Of a stretch of 64,000 bases of DNA, positions 51,409 through 62,100 are shown one piece after another. Both the position numbers and the translations under genes were made by a program. The stretch is from Vidua macroura (Eukaryota > Chordata > Aves > Passeriformes > Viduidae), in assembly GCF_024509145.1 (NCBI RefSeq), contig NC_071574.1, forward strand, positions 65,122,395-65,186,394. Reading direction: 5' to 3'. The notes under the pieces are model-generated. The model ran no database searches. It saw nothing but the letters and a program-made list of their open reading frames with translations, and was not told the origin of the DNA. Numbering within the stretch: position 1 is the stretch's first letter; every line of letters starts with the position of its first letter.

Positions 51409-51549
51409 AGAACAGACCCACAGCTCCTTGCTCAGTTCTACTATGCTGATGAGGAACTAAATCAAGTAGCAGCTGAACTGGACAGTTTGGATGGAAGAAA
51501 AGACCCACAGAGATGTACACTGCTGGTCAACCAGTTTCGCTCCTGTCAG
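51409..51549 (+). CDS. ZFYVE28: ZFYVE28 (LST2) coding exon, N-terminal region
   Basis: A 141-base, 47-codon internal exon, phase 0 at both ends, reading RTDPQLLAQFYYADEELN, then QVAAELDSLDGRKDPQ and RCTLLVNQFRSCQ. This matches, from memory, roughly residues 14-60 of vertebrate ZFYVE28/LST2, the second coding exon. The acidic YADEEL segment and QVAAELDSLD suggest an alpha-helical bundle, consistent with the conserved N-terminal LST2 domain; the FYVE finger is at the far C-terminus and is not in this window. Known of the family: LST2 binds PI3P on early endosomes through FYVE and promotes EGF-receptor trafficking to degradation, restraining EGFR signalling, and the C. elegans homologue acts in lateral signalling. 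The exon is flanked by AG (51407-51408) and GTAATC (51550-51555), and the open frame stops 24 bases into the intron. The initiator exon must lie upstream of the window. Versus remembered human sequence it has T for S after the first R and N for S in LLVNQF. Confidence 0.88.
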
Positions 51550-51555
51550 GTAATC
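51550..51555 (+). promoter_or_regulatory. ZFYVE28: Splice donor of the ZFYVE28 exon
   Basis: CAG|GTAATC: the exon ends in a glutamine codon CAG, followed by GTAA. It lacks the G at +5 (C at +6, T at +5), so it is an average rather than strong donor. Confidence 0.8.
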
Positions 51556-52784
51556 AAAGTGGCAACTTCCTGATTTCACTGGGATTTTTATGTACATTTA
51601 ATGTAGTCCATTAATTTTTTTTTTTGTATTGGTTAGTTTTTATCATCAGAGATTTTTAACATGAACTTTTGTTAGATACATGCCTTTCATTACTTCAAAG
51701 GGTATATTCTTGAAAATACTATCCATAAATTAATTTTCCTGCATCTCATTTAAGAGTGTTGATGCTTTCCCCAAATAAGAATGCAGATTATAAACTTTGT
51801 TTCCTTTATATAAAATAAGCATAGAGAGCTTAGAGAGGACATGAGAAATGTTTCAAAATTTCAAGCAGCAAAATATAGTCATGTCATTTGTAGCTTCTCA
51901 GCTTTCTTGCCTCATGAATCTGAGTTTTTTATTAGTAAATGAACTACATTCAGAGGGTTATGTGGTGTTTAGGTAATTCAGATTTTTAGAGGTAGAAAGA
52001 ATCTACAGTTTTGTACCCTTCATATTTACATGAATTCTTTGATATTTCCTCTCCCAGTCATACCCAAGAAATACAATTTAAACTGAAGTAGGTTCAAGTC
52101 TAAAATACATGATGCTCAGGTGGTATGAGGATTTCTGTATTAAAAGTAAATGTTTGCTGTCACCTCAGGACAATTTTAAGTGGAATTACCATAGTAATAA
52201 ATACACATTTACATCTCCACCAAGTAAAATATGATGCAGTTAAGTGTCAAGAATGTATTTTGATTCACCCTTGCTAAAATTTCTTCCTGTTACTCCTAAT
52301 AAAATGTACTAAACTTCATTATGTGGAAAAATTTCATCACTAATCATGTTATGATGAGATTCAAGAAAAGTGCCCTGATCATTGCAGGAAGTGTTCGCAT
52401 CAGGTTAGCTGAGTCTGTTGAAAAGAAAAACAGTCAAGTGCTCTGTGTTTGCTTGCAAGAAAATTAAGTTTTAGAAGTGCAGCTTTTTGAAGAGTGCTTA
52501 CAGAGAAAGAGTAGACAGTGAATGTGGTGTTCTGTCAGAAACAATTTTAATACTTCTGCCGACTTCAAATAGCTTCAAAATTTCCAACTGTATTGTTCCT
52601 ACAGAAAAAGGTGAGTTTAAGGGATTGCCAAACTGGAAGCTGCAAGTTTATTAACAATTAAAAATGCTGTGACTTGGAGTGAAAAAAAAATAGATTTGAA
52701 AGTTGCCATCAGAGGAAGACTTCAGTCTTCTGTGTGACAGAGCAGTGGTACCTAAACCACACTTCACCAATATTTATCTGACTT
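51556..52784. other. Downstream intron, no gene seen
   Basis: AT-rich sequence with a T run near 51621. No known repeat or exon. Confidence 0.55.
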
Positions 52785-53110
52785 CTAGAAAACCTCCAGC
52801 AGTGGATGTTCCACAAACTTCCTAGTCAAATTCTTTCCAGACTGGCAAGAAAGGTTTTCTGGTATTAAGGGTGTGTTAACACTATCATTGTGCAAGACAA
52901 ATCTCCTTGGTTGTTTTATCCCTGGCAATGACAATTTATTCCCTGTTTCCCTGCAGGCACACAGGCTTTCTCATGTGTTTCCCGTAGTATAGGCAGACCT
53001 GAAGAACTGTTCTATTCAAAAAGTAGCTTCTCTGAATGTTTCACCTGTAGGAGTGCAGGAAATGCAGACTCTGACTGCTCCTTGGTCAGTTTGCTTGGCT
53101 TGTTCTGTAG
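52785..53110 (-). repeat. Possible ancient CR1 relic
   Basis: 'aaaacctccagcagtggatg' and 'ttccacaaacttcctagtca' resemble the antisense 'cctccagtgatggagattcc...acaaccttcctaggcaa' portion of old CR1 subfamilies. Later parts ('ttattccctgtttccctgca', 'gaagaactgttct') are only loosely similar, so the extent is a guess. Confidence 0.42.
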
Positions 53111-56100
53111 TGATTCACTACCTTGTGACTCTTAATATCTTCTGATGTCTGGTAATTTCATTTGTCAGACAGATTGCTGTTACTAAAACAATCTGTTGCT
53201 AGAACAAAAAAAAAAAAAAAAGATGGAGGGTTTTTTATGTAGCTATTTTTGTAATTTGTAGTTTTAAAAGTTCTGTAGAATAGGTCAGATCATTGTCAAA
53301 TGTCATGTCAAAAACGGCTTTGCTTAATTAGATCTTAGATTATTTTGTAGTACTTTGTGTAAATGCAGTGGTTTTTGGTTTCTTTTAAGAATTTGTCCTG
53401 TAATTTCGAAACAAGAGAAGGAACAGTGTTTTAGTAAGGACTCAAAATGTAAATATTTGCTGACCAAGTATCACATAGTAGGAGGAAAAATTGGTTTTAG
53501 CCTAAGGTGTGGTGGGGTTTGAGAATGATGGAGAACCAGCAGCCAGCCCTGGGCTCAGAATGTTGTGGAGGAAGGTTGTGCATGTAAAAGGAGGGTAACA
53601 CTTGCACTGTGCAATACCTCTGGTATCTGCAAAAACAGTCATGCAATTCTGAGACCTTTTCTTTAGAAATGTGCATTGACTCTCCAAGCAATGCTTTTTG
53701 AAAAGTATTTTGTGACTACAGAGCATAGTTGACCACACTCCCAGTCTTTGCATTAGGTTTTTTTCCTATTTTGTGCTAGTTTTTCCATGGAAGCCTTAGT
53801 TTTAAGCTTTCCAGATTATTCCCAATTTTTATCTCCATGAAATTTAGAGGCATAGCATTTCTACAGATTTTAGTGCTTTTTAGTGACAAAGATTTCTAAA
53901 ATTCTATGTCCCTCTATCTTGGCATCTGTTTTTTAAATTAATTCATTGTTCCTGGGTTGCTTATTTTCATGTCTGCCTGATGAACAGATTATGCTTTTGA
54001 ATTTTATTTTTATCAATTAGAGACTGGAAATGCCTTTAAATTAGTGTGATTTTTTTTTTTAAATGCTAAAAAGTCTTACAAACTGTGATTCTTCTTGGAG
54101 AGAGGTTGGGTGTTATGTTGGATCTTAACCATATCTGAAGAGCCAAGCTTTAAATCTTTGTGTCTGCTTTGAACTTCTGATAGTTTTGTTAAAGATCTCC
54201 AAGTTTACTGTAGTGTGTGAACAGACTCAGACAAACCAGAAGGTCTCTGCCTAAAGGATGTGATATTTTATAGTGGACATACTGAAAGTTTTCTATCTTA
54301 ACAAAACTGGCAGTATTAGTCAAGGCAGGTTGAAAGTAAGGTGCATTGTGGTGTTCCTGTGGATGTGCAGAGAACTGCAGTCTTCAAGACTGTTGATGCT
54401 TCCTTACTAAAGAACTGCATCTCTGAGTGTTGTCTTCTGCTTTGTCATAATACTATCTGCTAATAAGAATCACGCTTTTTACAGGAAATTAACTTTTCAA
54501 GATTTCTGAACATCCTACGGCTTGGTTTTCAAATGCTGTGGGTTGACTGTACAGCAGGATGCTTGAGTAGCATAATCCATGAGTAAGAGTGGTAAGATGA
54601 GTAAGATAATGGTTTTCAAAGCTTTTCATTTTCACAATAATGTGATGTAACACTGTTTTCCAGTTATGGTAGCCTATTATAAAAATGCCATCCCTCATTT
54701 TGCTTTGCTGTTTGCATGTCAGTGGTAAAATATTGTGAAATCATAACATATCTATCAATACAATATCTTGCACTTATTGTGTGATTAATACCTATTCAAC
54801 AGAATAAAACACTTCTCTACTGGTTTCTGTTAAGATTAACAATACCTAAAGTGTGCTGAGAAAAGCTGTGTAAGGTTTTTCTTAAATGAACCGAAAGGTA
54901 GGTAGAATATCAAACTTTGGTTTATTGAGGGAAAACTCTTTTTTTCCTTAAGAAAAACATCTCTGCAGTAGTGAGTCTTCAGTAATATGCAGTGCTTGTT
55001 CATTTGAGGTTTTTTCCCTGCAACACAAATCATTGCAGTATTTTTATATTAATGGTATAACAAGGTGTCCTTTCCTATGCTTTTCACAACATCATGCAGT
55101 ATTGAATTTTACAAGAAGTGATGGTTAACTCATGCACATTTTTGAGTTATTCACTCATGCATTCACTATCATTCTCTAAATTAATTTGCTTTGATCCTTG
55201 CTGTTTTCACATTGATTAATATTTTGTTAGTTGACTTGGTAAACTGGTTTAAAACATTTTATTGGCTATTTAAATGGAGTTGGGTTTATTGTTAAATACT
55301 ACAAAAGTTCATTTGTTTTGTTTAAGAGTGAAGAGTAAAAAAAAAAAATCTTTGTTTCTAAAGCAGAGCTTTGTTAGGACTTCACCGGTAACAAACCTGT
55401 GCATAACAGGTGAGAATGTTTTTAGGATCATAGTCATTGCTTGCTTTTCAGTACACTGAGAATTATTTCTCTGTGTACAGTAGTGAGGTCTCAGAATAGC
55501 ACATGAGTCAGCTCCAGCAGGGTTTTATCAGCATTATTCCTGCAGATTGTATCTCAGCAGGGTGTCGCTTGATCTGCTGAAGTGCACGAGGAAGGAATTT
55601 GCCCCATCAAGGCTCTGACCTGAAGCAAGCCATAGACTCTTCTGGCTGTGCTGTCCATTTGCACTGTTCCACAGCATAGTAAAATGGGGAATTTATAATA
55701 TTTGTGAGACATGACTGTTTCTGGCTCACTGGTAGCAGTGATGGACACTGCCTTGACTGGCAGTACATTACACTGGTTCTTCACTCCTTTCCTGCTATTT
55801 GCCTTCTTGGGAAGCACCTCCTGAATTACTGCAATTGGCAGCCCAGTGTTTCCAATTCACCTTTAGCAGTTCTAGTTTGCTGTAACATGAGGCTTTAAAA
55901 TGTAGTCTTTAGTGGACAGCCTCCTGTATAGGTCATTCTTTTATATAGTGCTGAGAAGGAGGCACCTGTGAACCTGAACTTCATTATCCTCTGTAGCCTA
56001 AGTAAATGTTGCTGAGGAGTTGGAGCCCTTAGAGAAAGCTAATCATATTTCAGTGTTGTGTTTTATCACTTGTCTGTCTCAGTTTCTGTAGCAATACAAA

Positions 56101-56390
56101 ATATGTGGTGAATTTTATCAGAAATGCTGTATTGCAACCACACTTATCTCCATATTTCTTCAAGCTCGATTTAACAACTGAAAGCATCACTATGAAATGA
56201 GTTGAGATACAAGAGTCAGTGGAAACAAAGCTTTACCCTCATCATAAGGGAATACGTATTCCAGCTGAAGGGGCTGACTGTGGGGTGTGAAAGATGGTAT
56301 AAATTGAATATGGCAAACAAGGAGTAAAGGAACAGTGCTGCTGGGAGCATACTTGGGGAATCTGCTTTGTCACATGCTAAAATCACACTC
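53111..56390. other. Intron interval, no gene seen
   Basis: AT-rich with an A run of about 17 at 53205-53221 and an A run near 55338. A GC-richer, unassigned patch lies at about 55550-55830. I looked for the next ZFYVE28 exon, which should start with codons for DNVLNIINQ, and did not see it. Confidence 0.55.
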
Positions 56391-56515
56391 ACAGGATAGT
56401 TTGGGTTGGAAGAAACCTTAAATATCACCCAGTTCCAGCCCCCTGCTATGGGTGGGGACACCTTTCACTAGATTTCCCCAGCATGGGGCACGACCTTGCA
56501 CTTGGCCTTGTTGAA
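56391..56515 (-). repeat. CR1 LINE 3' end with an internal deletion
   Basis: 'cacaggatagtttgggttgg' and 'aagaaaccttaaatatcacc', then 'agccccctgctatgggtggg' and 'gacacctttcactag', form the antisense CR1 3' terminus. From about 56485 the sequence jumps to 'accttgcacttggccttgtt' and 'gaa', which in CR1 belongs to the ORF2 end several hundred bases further 5'. The intermediate part is missing. Confidence 0.85.
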
Positions 56516-58560
56516 TTAAAACTTCTAACACAAAAAGAAAATATATGCTCTTTATCTTTGAAATATGTTTTTTGTGTATCTTAAGAGCTTAGGAATGTTA
56601 TTTGCTTGCTGAAGAGGGAGATGGATGGATAAGACAAGCCTAGGAGTGGGGAAGCTCTTTGTCTGGTGCTGTGCTGTGTCTGACCAAAGCAGTGGTCATG
56701 TTTGATAATGGGTCACTCCAGGAGGTGGTTACCAGTTTCAGCCTGACATGGGGATAGCAGTCCAGCTGTCTTTCACATCAGCTTACACCATGGATATTGG
56801 CAGATTTCTGTATTGGTTTTTTATTTAACTAAGAAAACCCCACAAGACACCAACAACAGTAACACAAAAAAACCCAAACAAAACAAAAACCCACAAACAA
56901 TTGAAACAAAACCAAACAAATTAAAACAACAGATCAGCAAAAATGTAACTCCAAACAAACAAAACTTTCAACACAACACCATCACACAGAACTGTGAAGC
57001 TGTTGCAGGGTTTGCAAATTGCTTAGTAACATTTCCAGAGTGGAAGAGAAACATGACTGACCTGAGTGAATTGTCATAGAGCATGTGTTGATTTCTCTGT
57101 AGTGGGAAATGGAAGGGCTCTTCAGTGTGTGACATTTGAGTTTTCTTATTATATATATTTAAAAATAAATAAAAGTTGATGTAGCATGAAATGACAACAC
57201 AGGTGGTAATCAATAATGCACAAGGGTGAAACTGAATCTGGATTGACAAGTTGCTAAATAATGAAAAGAGAACTTATCTTTGTATACAAAACACAATTAA
57301 TTTTTTATCGGGAAAAAGGGATGTGATTATATGATGTTAAATGGTGCATGCTGGGGTAGCCATAGGTTTTTGCTAGAGACTGTAATGCAAGGTTATACTG
57401 TACCATCTGCTCATGATGGCCACAATCATTGCATGCAAACTGTGGAAAACCACTGGCTTTGGTGGAGGAGGCAGTCATCCATATAAAACATGAGGTGCTA
57501 ACAGGAGAGCAAATGAATATTTTATCTATACTTCAATTAGAACAGTTTCTTCTTTTGGTCACAAGTTTTATTCAAATTTAAAAATACATTGTCTTCTTTG
57601 TGAAAGAAAACCCTGTTATAGAAAGCTCTTAATTTGAGGTATTGGAGTCTTCTAACAGTCAGCTTCAAAAGATAAAATGATTTTTCATTTCTTAATGTAT
57701 GATTATTTGCCCTTGATCATAGTTTTTATATTGCTAACAATTGGCACATTGATACCTTGAATGAGTATTGACAGTGGACCTAAGACACAGTGGTATAATT
57801 CCCAGAGCATTTGAAGGCTAAATGAGGACAATGGAGCCAGATCATTTTAAGCCTGACTTTTCTAAGCATTTGTGAAGTAAGATACTATATCAGATCCAGT
57901 TCTGTAGGAATTAATATAAAGTGACATGTCTGACTGTCAGGGGCTTTATAGTTCTTCCACACTCTTCAGCAGTGCCATCAGAGGATTGCTGTCAGCTCTG
58001 CTATAGTGTGATTGGCCAAATTTTAATTATTTTTTTTTTACTGTTGCAAAGAAGGATAGATTCTAGTATCGGCCACTGAATTTTTTATGTAGTCTGAATT
58101 GTTTGTCTCATGACTTAAATATGCTGCAATTTTCCTTCTTTTCTCCATATGGACATGGTAACCCCACGTTAGCAAGATTAACAATACATGCAAATTACTT
58201 ATTTTGTGGTGTTTTTGTACTTGGGGATTAAGTCTGTTTTCTTCTGCTAGAAGCCTTTTCACTTAATCATATAGAAGAATCCCTTTCATTTGTTTGTGTT
58301 TTCCTTTAATACTGGGGAAGTATGATAAGAAAGACAAGAAGGCAAGTTAGTAATTTTTTCAAGTCAGTTCTTAGCAGTGGAATTTAATTTTCATTGTGAT
58401 CTTAACGTACTTGAAAGTTAAAGCCTGTTTTTTAATAAGAAATATTTCATTTCATAATAATGGATTATTATGAAGAATATTTTGTGGAATATTGTGCAAT
58501 CTGGTTTTCTCATGTGTCAGGTTGTTATAAGTCAGTTTTCATTAAACAAAATCCTTGAAT
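56516..58560. other. Intron interval, no gene seen
   Basis: AT-rich sequence with the A/C tract at 56831-56985. No known gene or repeat otherwise. Confidence 0.55.
56831..56985 (-). repeat. A/C low-complexity tract
   Basis: About 155 bases rich in A and C (caaacaaaac, aaaacccacaaac, aacaaaacc), the complement of the T/G tracts elsewhere in the window but less pure. The Lys/Asn/Thr/Pro-rich 88-codon frame over it is an artefact. Confidence 0.85.
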
Positions 58561-59168
58561 GGAACATCCTGAGTTGGAAGGGACCCACAAAGCTCATCCA
58601 GTCCAACTCCTGGCCCCACACTGCACCATCACCACATCCCTGAGAGCATTGTCCAAACTCTCCTTGAACTCCGTCAGGCTGGTGCTGTGACCCTGGGGAG
58701 CCTGTTCAGTGCCCAGCCACCCTCTGGGGGCAGAACCTTTTTCTAATATCCAGCACAAACCTCCCTTGACACAACTTCAGGCCATTTCTTGGCTCCTGTC
58801 ACTCACCACAGAGCAGAGACCAGTGCCTGCCACTCTCTTCCCCTCATGAGGAATTTGTAACTGCACTGAGGTCTCCCCTCATTTTCCTCCTCCTGGGACA
58901 ACATCCCCAATTCATTTGTTTGTCCCTCGGTCCTTAGCCCAGAGGTTCTCAGCTGTGCCATTGCCAGCTACAAGCCCTGTGGCATTCCACACAGGGCCAG
59001 CCTGCCCCACCTGCCCTGCCCGTGCTCCTGGAGAGCCTGGCACCCTCCAGCAGGGCACTCCAGTCACACAACTCATCCCACCAGGTTGTGCTCATGCCCA
59101 TGATGCCAAATCTCTGCAACTCGGCCAAGGCTTTGAGCTCCTCCTGCTCGATCCTTACGCTGCACCTT
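58561..59168 (-). repeat. Rearranged CR1: endonuclease start joined to 3' end
   Basis: 58561-58900 is an antisense CR1 3' region of another subfamily type ('aacatcctgagttggaaggg', 'acccacaaagctcatccagt', 'ccctgagagcattgtccaaa', 'ctccttgaactccgtcaggc', 'ggggagcctgttcagtgccc'). From about 58975 to 59168 the minus strand encodes QEELKALAELQRFGIMG, then MSTTWWDELCDWSALLEG, the start of the CR1 ORF2 endonuclease domain (family pattern NKQEEL..., I.ETWWD). In this copy the catalytic glutamate of the ETWW motif reads T. The roughly 2 kb that normally separate these parts are absent, so this is one internally deleted copy or two same-orientation insertions. 58900-58975 is not clearly assigned. Confidence 0.88.
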
Positions 59169-62100
59169 GAGATGAAAGCCTTTAGGTGTTAAATCTATAT
59201 CTATGTATGCTAAATATTGGACACAACAAGGAGTTCTACATATTGGAAGGAGGGATTACAAAAGATTTGGAGTTCGAGAGAACAGATTAATTTCAGACTG
59301 CCCTTTCCTTACTATTACTGTATAATTTAACAATAAACTACTAATTGAATGGCTGGACTTCTAAGGTGATGGGAAGGAAGTCAGTTGTTAGCCATCAGGG
59401 TGGCTTGTTCAGTCATTGTAACTTTGTAATTAGCAAGACAGAATGAAAAGCTTAAATAGTTCACTCATAACTCCAAGTTCCCTTTGGAGTAAAGATGCAC
59501 TGATTGTCTTCTGCCTCCAGCTTATGCTTTTGAAAGAATTTGTGTTGACTCATTGCTGCACAGTGTTCTTGGTGAAAAAAATGCAGAGTTTAAGACAATA
59601 ATTTTAAAAATGATTAATTTTTGAAAGTATTGCATGTATTAGCAAGCTAGTGTTGCTTTGAAAAAGTTTGAAATGATTGCTCTGAAAACAGCTTGTGATA
59701 AGGATGAATTTGCTGTTGGAGAGCAGGCTTCAGATAGTAGGCTTTGTTCCTGCATGCTTTTGCACTGCTTGCACTCATAAAAACTTCCTGTTTTAAAGGC
59801 TCTGGGAAATCTGTACTTGTGTAAAATTAATTATGCAGAAAATGTGCTCTTGGTTAGGGAAGCTTACCTTTTTTGCTTACACCACCTACTCTCTCCTGCT
59901 GGATTTACATTTTTTTAGAGTAGTGCTATTTTTTCAACACTTCTCAAAGTGGTGTTGAAATGAACAGCAGCAGCATTACCCCATATACAGGGTTCTTCAC
60001 ACTGTGAAGAGATAAAGCTAGATACTTCTCGCCTGTTTATGCTGCTCCTTGCTCCACAGCTCTGAGCAAAGCCCAAAATTTAATTCAGAAAATGTAGTGC
60101 TCTTGATACTAACTTATGATGTACACAATATAAAATCTTACGTTTGCCCTGAGAACACATTTTCAGTTCTCTAGAGGTCTCAAGGTTCCTGTGCCTGAAG
60201 ATTACTTACACAAATACCAAGCAACAGATATTTGTATTCTTTGGTTTCTCACTTGCCCTGCAGTGTCTGTAACTGCTGCTGAAATTGTTGCTATTCCACA
60301 TACACAGGGCTCATAATCAAACAGTGTAATAGTTCATGTAGAGGTGTTAAAGATGATCCTCTTGAGGCTGCAAAGCTTGTAGAATTGATTTGTGCAACTG
60401 AGGCACTGAGCTAAGCTGCCTTTGTGATGTAAGCTCTGGTAATTTTTGCTTTGGAATTGTTCGAATACTGTGAAAAAGTATTTTTTTGGTGTATTTTTTG
60501 TTTGCTTTTTTTTGTTTGGGTCTGATGCAGACATAAATAATCAGAGATTAATTCTAGCAGGCTTTCAGAGTCATGTTTACTTTTGACTTACCTGGTAACT
60601 GGTATGAAAAATTATTTTTCATTTTCATACAGTTGTACAAACCTCTGGCCTCAGTGCCAGCCTTGTTTATTATTTGTAGAATTGTCCTCCATAGGGATTT
60701 TGCAAATTTGACTGTAAAATATTTTAACCCTGTAGCTGGAATGTGATGGGTTTTCTCAGTAGATTTAATTAAAATATTTGTGGTTTCTGGCTTATTCTGA
60801 AATGCAAATATCATAATTTATAATTGAGAAAAGAAAATTATGAGGGGATTCCTCAACCAGGAAAGCAGCATTATCTTGATGTAAATTTTTAGGAGAACTT
60901 TAAGTCACTCAAAATACACAGACTGTAGAAATTATTTGAAGCTTGAACACTCTTAGAATGAAAGTCTCTAAAGTTTTGGGCTCCTTAGTTTTCAGCTGAA
61001 CTGTTGTAGGATATAACTCTGTATTTGTGGTGTAATTTCACATTGGCCTTTCTTTGTCTTTTGTCTACAGCTGCACAACTTCAGCATAACTCAATTAATT
61101 CTCCATTCAGTGAAATCAGATTTTTCATTGATTTTTAATGCTAAGTGTGTTCTTTCTTTCCTAGCAGGTAAAGGGTTTTAAATTGACCAGTGCTGTGGGT
61201 CACCAGTGAGCTTTATAACTGTATTACTGGAAAGGCATGGAGTTATTTCAGAAGGAAATATTTCTGTAAATTTGAGTGGTTTTGGTCAGAGGTCTGTGAT
61301 AGCTTTAGCAGCTGTGCATGTTGGCTGCCCAGTCTTTGATTCAAGCAAGCCCTTGGGCACTTGGTAGAAATGTTATAAACATTTTAGTTTCAGTAAATAT
61401 CTTAACTTTATTGCTTGGCTATGTAGTTGAGCATGAGCAAACAAGAGAAATGAACTTTGATTTTTATATAAAAATAACCCTGTTCCAATGTGTATTTCTG
61501 TGTTATCACACACAGGTCCTTAGGCATTATTCCATGGTCCATTGGCAACGTCAGTTTAAAAGTTTTCCATTCCAAATTTGCACTATTCTTGTTCCTATTC
61601 CCATGCTTAAGCATGGCACCCCTCAAAACACAGCTTTGAAGTTTTAGATCTTATCCAAGGCTAGGTTAAATACGCTGTGGTCAGCTTTACACTTGGAAAC
61701 ACTTGCTCAGCTGTACTGATGCATGTATTTGTAGAGTCTGTCTGTGAACTTGAGCAGTGAAATGACTTGGGTTACTCTGGATCTGTGCACTGAAACCCTT
61801 CACAGGTGCCCCCAGTACAAGAGCACTGAGAGTGCTGGTGACACATGGGGACAGGGACTGCAGGGTAGGTGAGATGGGGAGATAAGGGGCTGGGTTCTCC
61901 AGCTGGCCTGGCTGCCAAAGGCTGACACTGCAAAATGGCCCGATGCCAGTCTGAAATGAAAAGTGGCTTTCTGTTTCAGGTGCAAAAAAACCTTATCTGA
62001 AGGTCTCCTGCTACCTGATAAGTTTAAGTGGTATGAGAATGAGGAATCTCTAGGGGGGAAGATATATGCTCTTTCATTTTATGCTTTATCGGAATTGTGT

